The notes beneath the pieces are model-generated. The model ran no database searches. It worked only from the letters and a program-made list of their open reading frames with translations, and was not told the origin of the DNA. A stretch of 64,000 bases of DNA, taken from NCBI GenBank assembly GCA_002786065.1, contig NHNY01000005.1, positions 62,001-126,000 on the forward strand, in the 5' to 3' direction. The position numbers and the translations under genes are program-made. Source of the stretch: Microcyclospora pomicola. Taxonomy: Eukaryota > Ascomycota > Dothideomycetes > Capnodiales. Shown piece by piece: positions 11,305 through 21,027 of this stretch. Numbering within the stretch: position 1 is the first letter of the stretch; the number at the start of each line of letters is the position of its first letter.

Positions 11305-12388
11305 ATGCCTTTCGTAAGTTGCTCCTCTACGCGACAATGCCAGGACCCGCGCGGGCACTGAGCGACAGTCGATGCAAAATGCTTCGGTGTGGAAACTGAA
11401 GGTTGCTGACTGGTGGATTCTCAACTATAGACCAAGCTTCAGAAGAACTCGGCCTACTTCAGGTGAGCAATCCCTTAGAGCCCCTGCTTCTACTGACAGT
11501 CACTGACATTCCATCCCCAGCCGCTTCCAAGTGAAGTACAAGCGTAGACGCTCCGGAAAGACCGACTACTACGCCCGCAAGCGCCTCATCACCCAGGCCA
11601 AGAACAAGTACAATGCGCCCAAGTACCGTCTGGTGATTCGCTTCACCAACAAGGACATCGTCGCCCAGATCGTCAGCTCCGAGCTCACCGGAGACAAGGT
11701 CTTCGTCGCCGCTTATGCCCACGAGCTCAGAAACTACGGTGTCGAGCACGGCCTCACCAACTGGGCTGCCGCATACTGTGTCGGTCTCCTGATCGCACGT
11801 CGCGCTCTCAGCAAGCTTGAGTTGGCCGACGCGTTCGAGGGTGTGGAGGAGGCTGATGGCGAGTTCAAGCTCACCGAGGAGGCTGAGGTGGACGGCGAGT
11901 CTCGCCGCCCATTCAAGTGCAATCTCGATGTCGGTCTCACCAGGACCAGCACTGGTGCCCGTGTCTTCGGTGCCATGAAGGGTGCCTCTGACGGTGGTCT
12001 CTACATTCCCCACTCCGAGAAGCGTTTCCCCGGTTACGACATCGAGAGCAAGGAGCTCGACGCCGAGACCCTCCGCAAGTACATCTTCGGCGGTCACGTT
12101 GCCGAGTACATGGAGACGCTCGCTGATGACGATGAGGAGCGCTACAAGTCACAGTTCTCTGGCTACATCGACGATGAGATCGAGGCCGATGGTCTGGAGG
12201 AGTTGTACCAGGAGGCACACAAGCAGATCCGTGAGGACCCGTTCAAGAAGTCCGAGGATGAGGGCGAGAAGAAGTCCAAGGACGAGTGGAAGGCCGAGAG
12301 CAAGAAGTACCGCACTGGCAAGCTCACCAAGGACCAGAAGGTACAACGCGTGCAGGAGAAGATCAAGGCGCTTGCCGGCGAGGTATAA
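11305..12388 (+). CDS. RPL5: 60S ribosomal protein L5 / uL18 (3 exons)
   Basis: Large-subunit ribosomal protein that binds 5S rRNA and, with L11, docks the 5S RNP onto the ribosome. Exons are 11305-11313 (9 nt, encoding only MPF), 11431-11462 and 11521-12388, with introns of 117 and 58 bases; both junctions restore the conserved N-terminus MPFTKLQKNSAYFSRFQVKY. The product is 302 residues, the standard length. Recognisable blocks include SGKTDYYARKRLITQAKNKY, VRFTNKDI-like RFTNKDIVAQIVSSE and the basic C-terminal tail. Codon use is strongly C-ending, as expected for a highly expressed gene and unlike its neighbours. The first exon is so short that it would be missed without knowing the family. 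Confidence 0.97.
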
Positions 12389-13048
12389 GCGTGGCAATCG
12401 TCTGGAGGTGGAAATGCGGCTGGTCGGCGTTACGGTCATGTCTAACCATCGTCGATGCAGTTGAGGCCAAGGCTTTCAGCGTTTTGTCATAGACGAGTCG
12501 TCGTGATGTTTGCTGCGCTGCAAAAGTTATGACGATCCAAATTACAAATTCACCATGCTTCTCTTCCCATGCTCACTGTTATTCGTGGAAGATGTATACA
12601 TCGTCCATATATCACCTTTGCGACCCTGGCGAAGAGCACCACTATCGCCTCGCACATGTACGTCTCGTAGGCCTAATACTTACCTGCAGGCACACATCCA
12701 GCATGATCTACGACGACGTTCATACCCAGACACTGCACGAGCAAACATACACAGGCCAAACATACCACGAACTGGTAATACAATTCTTCATCTCCGCCTC
12801 ATACGATATCGTGAATCTTCATCAGCATCATCCCTCGTCCTCCCACTTATCACATCTCCCCATCGCCCTGCTACCGGCTCTCTGAAACTCGTGTTCAGCC
12901 AGTAGTTTCGCGTGGTACATAGGAACCTAAGTCCGAAGAAAGAGGATCGAACACTCTGGTTCATCCCCATGCGTCAACAAAGCTTCCGCCCTATCTCGAC
13001 TCGCCCGCCATGCGATCCGGCTAAACATATTGACGCATTCGCCACACC
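12389..13048. other. Convergent intergenic region, RPL5/DSN1
   Basis: About 660 bases between convergent stops. The frames at 12510-12905 and 12529-12885 overlap each other and look like chance. No RNA gene or repeat is evident. Confidence 0.5.
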
Positions 13049-15234
13049 TCAGCGCAACCTCCCGTTCAGCACCTTCCCCAGCGCACGTAGCGAGTCCAGC
13101 GCATCGGCGCCCTTGTCGGGTCGCGCGCGATCGCGCTGCTCGAGGACCGCGGCGGCATCGGCCACGGCGCGGGCGGCGACGCGGTCGGCGGTGGATTGCG
13201 CGGTCGTGAGGGCGTGGACGCCGTGGGCGAACTGGTCGATGGAGAATTCGAGGTTGGCGGAGAGGGAGTGCAGGCGCTGCTGTAAGGCGGTAGGGTCTGT
13301 TGTGGTTGGGGTCGCGGCGGCGGAGGAGGTAGGGGGATTGGTAAGTTGGTCGAGGATGGCGCGTTGGGGACTGTCGAGTAGGTTGCTGTGGATGGGGGAG
13401 AGGGTGGGGGGATGATTCGAGTCTGCGCTGGTCTTGGTCGGGGAGGGTGGTGTCGGTGTCGTTGCTTTAATCGTGGCGGATTTGATGAGCGTATCCCACT
13501 CTGATTTCTCTTGATTTAGTCTAAATGAGCGTGTCAGCACAACATGTAACATCTCACGAGGCGGTCCAGATACGCACCTTTCGAGTTCCTGCTCGAGCTC
13601 GACTGCTTTGGCAGCGTTGTCGATGTTTCGCGGATTGGGTTTCCTCCGCAATGGAACCGGTGGCGCAGGAGCCTGTTCGTCTCGGCCGAACCAATTGCTG
13701 AGTGAGTCCTTGGAGAACAGATCATTCGATAGTTCCTCTAGGATGACCAGAGCTGTGGGAGAGAGTCAGTAGACTACTCGCCACGAAATTGTCGGATCAC
13801 ACAAATACATACCTGCTTGGGAAGCCTGAAACTCCAGACTGGATGCAGGGGAGTTGTCCTTGGGCGCGGCAGGTTTGGAAGGCATTGCGCGAGCGCCACA
13901 CCAGCCGAGCAGACATCGCATGCGCCGCGGCTCGGTCATCTCTGCGGAGATGTGCTTGAAGAAGTCCTCCGACGATACTTCGGCATGTGGTAGAGCTAGG
14001 CGAATGTCAGCAATTATGTGACATGCGCAGCCTTGAGCCGTTGCAGGACATGTCCGTGACTTCAGCTGATGAAAATAAGAACACTCACCATTCCCGCGTC
14101 CCTCGTCGATCAAGCTACTAGCTCGCCGTCCTCGCAACCCGGTGCTACTCCGTCGATGGCCCTCCCCACTCTCCTTGCGCATCTCCTTGTTCCGTCGAAT
14201 GACGGGCGTATCCTGAAACGGCAGCAGGATCCGCATCGTCTTCTCCTCTTCCTCCACGCCGTCCGCGTTCTTCTTCCGTTTCTTCTCCACTGTCACCGGC
14301 TGCGGCCTATGCTGCGGACTGGATGAGCGAGCGGTATTCTGGTGGGATTGGGTGTGTCCTGCCCGTTGGGGCGACGGCTGTGGGTCTGGTACATCTTCGT
14401 TTGATAGGCGCTTACCCCGCCGTGTTCGCTTCTCCGTCGTTGCGAGCTCAGGAGTGTCTGGAATGCGTCTGCGTGTTTTCTTCTCTGTATTTTGCGGTGG
14501 TGGTGTTGCGTCTCGAGCTGCAGCGGGCGCAGGGATTGCTTTTGCAGCAGGAGCTTCATGCGCCGAGGGCGGTTGTGTAGTGGGCTGACTGGCTTCTTTC
14601 CCTCTTCGTCCCCGCCCTCTGTTGAAAGCGAAATCATCCACTTGTTCGCTGTAGATCTTGTTGCCCTTGCGCCCAGTCGACTTCGCCTCAGGCGCGACCG
14701 CTTTTGCAGGCGGAGGCGCCTTGACCTCCACCCGTGCCGCTGGAACGACTGGCTCAGGCTCTGCATGCTGAACCGGCTGTTCCGGTTCTTTTGCACGCCG
14801 GCCTCGTCCTCGACGGAATGAGAATCCATCCACCGTCTCGTCATAACCTGTAACGCGAACCAAAATATCAGTACTCATATTCTCAACACCAAAAGATATC
14901 CTCATTCAGATCTTTCCCCTCTCTCCCATCCCCTCGCCACTGCACACAACACCAAAGAACGGGAGAAAAACTCACCCCTCCCCTTCGCAGCAAGTTTATT
15001 ACTATCCCCATCCCCCTCCTTCGTCCCAATCTTGCTCGTCGTCGTGGCCGTCGTCATCTTCATCTTCTTCGCCGCCTGCCCGTCACCCTTCTCTCCTTCC
15101 TCGCGCGGTCCTCGACCGTCTCCGGACTCGCCCTCGTTCTCACCGGAAAGCCGCGCGCTCCGCCGTTTCCGCTGCGCGCCCGCGCCATTCATCGCGATCG
15201 CTGTGAGGGGGCTGCGCGTCAGGGTCCTGGACAT
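13049..15234 (-). CDS. DSN1: Kinetochore MIND/Mis12-complex subunit Dsn1/Mis13 (5 exons)
   Basis: Subunit of the Mis12/MIND complex that bridges the inner kinetochore to Ndc80 and KNL1. Exons: 15234-14976, 14847-14089, 13995-13813, 13752-13578 and 13520-13049; all four junctions keep frame, giving 615 residues. The family signature is in exon 3: LPHAEVSSEDFFKHISAEMT followed by EPRRMRCLLGWCGARA. The C-terminal part is helical (around ALQQRLHSLSANLEFSIDQF) and would pack in the MIND coiled coil. The N-terminal 340 residues are disordered and basic with two copies of a VDxFxFxRGRGRR motif (88-107 and 152-171). Just before the conserved domain lie RRSS (318-321) and RRASS (327-331), matching the Aurora-B-regulated basic patch known in yeast and human Dsn1. 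No single exon identifies the gene by itself except exon 3. Confidence 0.9.
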
Positions 15235-16627
15235 TGGCGCGGGTTGCGTGGTGCGATGCGATGCGATGCGGGGGACTCCCTGAGGATGGCGGCACGCGCT
15301 GAATCTCCTACCCCGTGCTGAACCGGTGTCGCCTTCGTATGCTCGTGAGCGTCCGGCGGTATGTGTTGCGCGACTTGCTCGGTTCCCTTCAGACTCGCGC
15401 GCACGTCGCGGCCAATCGCATCGCCTGGTGAGATTGCTCGGCGGTCGTTCAATGCGAATGACGGTCGTGTGGCTCCTTCGTGTAGTATTCAGATTGAAAA
15501 CCAGGACTATCGAGCGAGGAGATCGATCCTGGTAGGTGGGAAGCTGAAGTCACGCGGTGCTTCGCGCGGATATCCGAGGCTGCTACTTTGATGCCGCAAG
15601 CGTGTTGGTGAGAGAGGAGGGGGAATATGCTGAAAGTTCGGTCGCGAGTGTCACATATGTACTGTTGCGACCAAATACGTGCAGTGCGTTGCCAGATGGA
15701 AGTGTAGGTAATCCCCCTCCGTGCGTTACCAGCGAATGTAAACAAAGCTCAAGGCGCGGCTGCTAGCGCCATCGATTCCGCTGATTGCGGTGGAAGGTGA
15801 CTTTGATCACGTGATCACGAGCATGTGTAGAGTCGCCAATGTCATTGGAATAACATATGTACATAGGCATAGACCTTCAATGCTGCGCAAAGACACAGAT
15901 CCAGTCATGATGGGAATGTAGCACAGATCTTCTGTGATGTCGATTCAACATGTTCAAGTAAGATTTACAGCCGGTACAGAGTCTTGTCGTTACGAGCCGG
16001 CTGTTCGAGAACTATTTACCAAGTACGTAGCCCTCCTGCTCTCTCGGACTTGCCTGAGTATGATCAGAAGCATGATCTCTTCGAGTCCAGACGCTCAAGA
16101 CCAGACTCTACCATTCCCCCTCTCCCTTCAGCATCCTCAGCTTTCATACGGGTAATCTACATACAGATCGAACGTAGCAATAAGATGCGGAGTGCAGATA
16201 GACGTCCGTCAACGGTCCTTGCTGGATCTCCCATGGTATCAGATAGAAAAAGAAATTCGTGGGCATCATGTGGGGGCAAGCAAAGCAAATGCGCCCACTG
16301 GAGTGTACAGATGGAAAACTTCGCGCCGGTGGTGTTGCGGAATGAAATGGCGATGGGTATAGCGAGTGGGATTATCTCCGCCACCAGGGAGAGCGCCACG
16401 AATGATGATAAGATGCAATGCTGATGTCGAAACCGGAGATCCTTGCGCCAGCAGGAAATGCAAATGCGTGACCAAACATGCCGATAGTGACTCGAAACGT
16501 GGTGCTCGGATGTAGACCAGCGTCAAAACTGCTATCCAGAAAGAGACATGCCAGCAGAAAAACGCCATGACTTGCGGTCTCGTGTGTAATGTAGCCCTAG
16601 TGGTACGAAACTGCTTCTTGGACCGGA
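15235..16627. other. Intergenic region, PLC1 3' flank and DSN1 upstream
   Basis: About 1.4 kb with no convincing gene. It holds a perfect 14-base palindrome at 15804-15817 and several short frames on both strands that resemble nothing. The first few hundred bases before 15234 should be the DSN1 promoter; the far end is the PLC1 3' UTR. Confidence 0.5.
15804..15817. promoter_or_regulatory. 14-bp palindrome centred on TCACGTGA (bHLH/CDEI-like site)
   Basis: TGATCACGTGATCA is a perfect inverted repeat around CACGTG. TCACGTGA fits the RTCACRTG consensus bound by the fungal bHLH factor Cbf1/Cpf1. It lies about 570 bases upstream of DSN1 and downstream of PLC1. A related palindrome occurs at 57304-57313. 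Function is inferred only. Confidence 0.45.
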
Positions 16628-19600
16628 TCAAAAAGTATAGTGCATCGAGGGAGCAAATGCGCGATCTACACTGGAAGTACGAGACAGCCCACTGTAAGGC
16701 GTCTCGGCCTCGGTGCGTCTCCTCTCGCTGGGGTTGCGACTGAAGATGCGTCGTGGCCAAGATCGATCGGCTCGGCCTAATTCGGGACGCGGAGAGGTAG
16801 TCGCCTCCATGATCCCGTATGCATTGTCTTCGTGTTGCAGTGGAACTGGCGCAGCCTTTCTGATCTTGACGAAAAGCTTGGCTTCCTTGAATTTATCGCC
16901 AGCACCATTGAAGAGAGGCAGATGACGATAGCCTTGTTGCAGACTGCTAAGCTTCACAGTATAACTTGCAAGAAGCTCGCTGGTCTGCTTGCGCGGGTCC
17001 AGTGACTTCCAAACCGTGAAGCGGACGAAGATCAAGCCAGGTAGTTTGGTTTGGACGGTCATGTTGAGTTGTTCGTTGAAGACAGGATCGAAACCATTGC
17101 CTTCCACGACCTTTGTCCTCTTGCGAAGAGGATATCCGATGCCTGACATGCCATCACGGGCGGAGAGGTCGGTTCCGCCTTCGCCTGTAGCAATACCAGG
17201 AGCTTTGTCGTCAGCGGAGAACATCTCGAACTCAACATATGGGTTCATAGGAGGATCGCCGCCAGGGTAACGATTTCCACGTGGTAAATGCTGCGCGGAG
17301 ATGACCTCCACCGAAAACTTGACAAGCTTCTTTGCCTTCTTCTCCTTGCGTTCCGAATCACCGTTGACAGCATCGGCGATGGGAAGATGTTTGGCATGAC
17401 GCAACTGTTCCGGCTTGAGCACATAGCCAGTCTTGTCAGGACCTGCGGCAAACATGGCGATATTGACCTGTTGATGCACATCGTACGTCTGCCAGTTCAG
17501 GGCAGCCATCTGCACGCCACGACGCCAGGAAGCAAGCGGGTTGAAGTTGGACGAATCAAGACGTCGCGCCGCAGGATATTCGCGCATGAGATAGCGAACA
17601 TTATGTTTCTCCAGCTTAATCTTCGAATCGGCATATTTAGTACAATGCCGCTCAAAGGTGTTCTCGGAGAATGAGAAGATGTGATTATATGTCTGCGCAC
17701 TGGGATGATCCCAATCAATGTACTTGATGCCTTGGGTGTAAATACCAAGATGTCCTAGCTTCGGGATGATCTTGCTTGTCTTTGCCGGACGTTTCCGCAT
17801 CTTCTCAGCTGAAGCGGGAATCTCGTCGCTGCTGTCGTCTGGTGTGCTGCTTGGTGAAAGCGTGGGACCAGATGTGGTCGAGCCATGAGGCGTTGAGACG
17901 GAGAGAGGACCGGCGTCCGATGGACTCGTCGCAAGTGGACTGACGAGGAAAGGGGGCAATGGGAACGCTTGTTTGTCGACGGAAGGCGATCGGGTGAAGG
18001 TGGACCCCAGACTGCGAGCTCGACTCCGTCCGTTCGAGATCTCACTCAGCAGCTGTACCCGTTCCGTCTCTTCGGGTGCCTTGACCTTGACCAAGATCTT
18101 CCCTCTCAGATCTTCTGGCGAAGGCAGGAAGACTGCATCGGACTCGAGTGGTTCGGTCACCATGATCTCATTCCAGTACTTCACCATGCAATCAACCATA
18201 GCTGATTGCTGAGACGGCCCGCAGTGGACTTCCAACGACACAATCAGTGGATATGGTGATGCTACAAAGGCGTATTTGGCGATGACCGAAACACAATCTT
18301 CGAACAAGATTTTGGAAGTGATCGTCCGTCCATGTGTGACCACTGGCCGGCCATGGTCACCATCCCAACAGTCGATCTCTATGCATCGGCAACCCTTGGA
18401 TAATGCGTTGATGTATCCTCGGACGCTTGACACACCAGCTACTTGCCGGCCTAGCAAGTATGTGTTGTGAGAACTCGAGATGAAGTATTCGTTTAGTGGT
18501 CGGTCCAGAGCGACTGGGCCACGAGGAGTAGCCAGGGGGTCGTTGTAGGACGAAACGAGAAAGTTCTGAAAGCCTTGTGCGCTCATCGTTTTGACTTGGG
18601 GGTGAGACTCTCCATCCGACCAAGACGTGCTCTTCTGTAAAACTCTTGCATACTTATCAAACACGATTTCCCAATGGGTAAGGTCCTTCTCTACATCCAT
18701 AGCTTGATCGTCACGGAGGAAGTTGAAAAAGTCGACAAGAGTCATCTCCATCTCTGTCCCGAGCATGATGTTGCGATATAGATGCTGGATGTCTTTCCTT
18801 TGCTTGAACGAGTTGACAAAGTTTCGATACTGCGCAAAGTCTAAGAAACCTGTCTCGTCGACGTCGGCATTGGCAAAGTGTCCAATGATGCGCTGTTCTC
18901 CACAGTTGATTTGCAGCTTGTTGCAGAACGATTTGGCATCTTCGACCACGAAGAGCTTCTCACCCTTCTCGCCCTTGGTCGAGACGTGATCCCTCCAGAA
19001 CATGGCCATTGACTTTTCGCTTCTTTCGTTGAATGGTGAAAGTGCGTGCATGATGGCACTTCGTTGCTTGACGACAGTATCGATGGCATCCATCCAGAAT
19101 TTCTTCGACGTCTCATCTGGCATGATCAAGTGCATCGACTTTTGCGGTCGACCCTTAGATCGATCCATGAGGCCGTAGTTGATGGTCCATAACAACTGCT
19201 CTTCGCTTGCCGACAATGGAATATCACTTCGGAGGTGCTGCGATTCCTCACCAGGAAGACTCTCGGTGACATCGTCGATGAAGAACGATTTATTGACGTT
19301 GCTGGAGTGCCAGCAGACTCTAGCACTTTCCAGATCGAGCCAGAGTTTCAGAGTTTTTCTCTTCTTTCGAGTGATCTTCACCACAGGTGTGCCACTGATG
19401 ATGAATGGGGACGTCGCCGGGGGTTCATTGGCGTCCATCGATGTTGAGATGTTGCTTGGCCGGCCAAGGTTGATCCCGAGAGCATTGTTGAGGTCGTGAG
19501 GCGAAAAGGTGGCGGGTTCGGGTACATCGTCATTCAAGCTGTCCAGTTCTAGGTCGGATATGTCCTGCTGTTCGGAGCCAGCATTACTGTCCCTCCGTCG

Positions 19601-20161
19601 ACGCTCAAGAACGGGTCCAGCGCTTTGGTCACGCATACGCAAGGATTGCTGGGTCGATGCTCTCCGGCGCAGTCGACTTGATGCATTCTGGGCCCCTCGC
19701 GACAGGCGACGAATCAGTCCAGTCTTGGGGCTTTTCCCAGCAGCCAACGCATCAGCCATTGCACCGGGCACTGAAGCGTAGGTGTGAGGCGAAGGCGACC
19801 GATCGGACAGTTGGGAGGACATGGTGCGATCCGAGATACCGGGGATGGGTAATGCAGCAGGCACCGTGGAATGTTGCGAGAGTGCCGTGGACGTATCCAG
19901 AGTCAAAGTCGATGCGAGCCTCGACGCACGTTCATAGCTAGCGAGACTGCCGCGAGCAGAAGCGGAGGAGAAGCTGCGTCTGACGGTCATGGCCGGATCG
20001 TGTTCGGATGCGGTATAAATATTGCTTGTTGGAAGGGAGCCCTTGGAGGGAACGGCAGGATGCGGTCCATGGTGAAGCCTCTCTGGTCTAGAGCTCAGCG
20101 AGGATGATCGGACGCTCATGGCGAGGTCGAGTAAACGCGCTCGATCGAAAGGTGAAGTCAA
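16628..20161 (-). CDS. PLC1: Phosphoinositide-specific phospholipase C, PLC1 type
   Basis: Cleaves PtdIns(4,5)P2 to diacylglycerol and IP3 at the plasma membrane in a calcium-dependent way, feeding calcium and protein kinase C signalling. It is one exon of 1177 residues. Domain order: a disordered Ser-rich N-terminus (1-250), a PH-like domain (about 255-370), an EF-hand region with GHFANADVDETGFLDFAQYR near 424, catalytic X domain from about 553 with histidines in ISSSHNTYLLGRQ and VVTHGRTI and calcium ligands in CIEIDCWDG, a linker, Y domain from about 790 with PKLGHLGIYTQGIKYIDWDH, and a C2 domain about 945-1075. All catalytic residues I can check are present. A second in-frame Met at residue 15 (MSVRSSSLSSRP) is an alternative start. 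This matches the delta-like fungal PLC1 layout. Confidence 0.95.
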   Translation of the reverse strand: MTSPFDRARLLDLAMSVRSSSLSSRPERLHHGPHPAVPSKGSLPTSNIYTASEHDPAMTVRRSFSSASARGSLASYERASRLASTLTLDTSTALSQHSTVPAALPIPGISDRTMSSQLSDRSPSPHTYASVPGAMADALAAGKSPKTGLIRRLSRGAQNASSRLRRRASTQQSLRMRDQSAGPVLERRRRDSNAGSEQQDISDLELDSLNDDVPEPATFSPHDLNNALGINLGRPSNISTSMDANEPPATSPFIISGTPVVKITRKKRKTLKLWLDLESARVCWHSSNVNKSFFIDDVTESLPGEESQHLRSDIPLSASEEQLLWTINYGLMDRSKGRPQKSMHLIMPDETSKKFWMDAIDTVVKQRSAIMHALSPFNERSEKSMAMFWRDHVSTKGEKGEKLFVVEDAKSFCNKLQINCGEQRIIGHFANADVDETGFLDFAQYRNFVNSFKQRKDIQHLYRNIMLGTEMEMTLVDFFNFLRDDQAMDVEKDLTHWEIVFDKYARVLQKSTSWSDGESHPQVKTMSAQGFQNFLVSSYNDPLATPRGPVALDRPLNEYFISSSHNTYLLGRQVAGVSSVRGYINALSKGCRCIEIDCWDGDHGRPVVTHGRTITSKILFEDCVSVIAKYAFVASPYPLIVSLEVHCGPSQQSAMVDCMVKYWNEIMVTEPLESDAVFLPSPEDLRGKILVKVKAPEETERVQLLSEISNGRSRARSLGSTFTRSPSVDKQAFPLPPFLVSPLATSPSDAGPLSVSTPHGSTTSGPTLSPSSTPDDSSDEIPASAEKMRKRPAKTSKIIPKLGHLGIYTQGIKYIDWDHPSAQTYNHIFSFSENTFERHCTKYADSKIKLEKHNVRYLMREYPAARRLDSSNFNPLASWRRGVQMAALNWQTYDVHQQVNIAMFAAGPDKTGYVLKPEQLRHAKHLPIADAVNGDSERKEKKAKKLVKFSVEVISAQHLPRGNRYPGGDPPMNPYVEFEMFSADDKAPGIATGEGGTDLSARDGMSGIGYPLRKRTKVVEGNGFDPVFNEQLNMTVQTKLPGLIFVRFTVWKSLDPRKQTSELLASYTVKLSSLQQGYRHLPLFNGAGDKFKEAKLFVKIRKAAPVPLQHEDNAYGIMEATTSPRPELGRADRSWPRRIFSRNPSERRRTEAETPYSGLSRTSSVDRAFAPSMHYTF

Positions 20162-21007
20162 TCCACAAAGAAGCGTCTACGCATTGTGAAACGTGGTTGA
20201 TGTCGTGCTCCGGTGCGGTCGTGGCACCAGGGTCCTGCGGCGAAAATGGCAGGAGACAACAATGCTGGCTTTGGAACAGTGTAGCCAGTGCGCGCGCGAG
20301 AAAGCTGACACGGTAACAGCCACAGGAGAATCGCTCCGGCGAAAGACAGAAGCTAGGCGGACGGTCTGATGGACAGTGGTAGATTATTGCATGCGCGCTG
20401 CGCTGTCGGTATCGAGGATCCAGCCCCGGGTGGTGGTGGTGTACAGTCTTCCCACGAAGCTTCAAACACACGCTTACGCCGACTGCGCCAGGCAGTGGAG
20501 GAGTGGGCGTAAGCGCGATTGATGCACTGCGCCGCTGCCAACTTTGGTGCAGACGCGAATATGCAGGGCGGAGGCGATGTGGTCGGAGGTGCGTGAGGAG
20601 TCGTTCCTGCGAGGCTGAGAGTGACGACCGGCGTGGGGTGCTCTTGTGGGCGAACAACAGATGCAGATGGCGAAGGAGTGTCGGTGGATGACAGGAAGAG
20701 GAGGAGGAGCAGCAGCAGATGGAGGTGGAGCTGGCGAGGATGAAGCTGCAAGTGATCGGACTGGGTCGGGCGCTTTATTCAAAGGAGTGTGGTGCAGTCG
20801 ATGCCGGCGATCAGGACAGGTATGAGAGGTGTCGGTCGAGGCAGTTTCGGATGGGTTGCAGGACCAAAGAGAGTGGCAGAAGTTGAAGCGAGGGAGAGAG
20901 AAGAGAGTGGTTGACGGCCCAATGAGAAGTTGGACCAGGATTAAAATTATCCCTTGGGAGTCATGCAATGCACATGTACATCATCTCAGGGAACCGCGGG
21001 CGCCAGT

Positions 21008-21027
21008 GAGGTCAGGTCAGGTCAGGT
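21008..21027. repeat. GTCAG tandem repeat
   Basis: Three and a half copies of a GTCAG pentamer in noncoding sequence upstream of PLC1. Short and perfect; no evident role. Confidence 0.7.

Noticed and set aside
11314-11430. Possible snoRNA in RPL5 intron 1
   Set aside because: At 117 bases with no paired C and D boxes or H/ACA fold, it does not support a snoRNA.
20353-20968. Leu/His-rich frames resembling a small secreted protein upstream of PLC1
   Set aside because: The apparent signal peptide comes from a simple CTC/CAC-rich leader; two overlapping frames are equally open.
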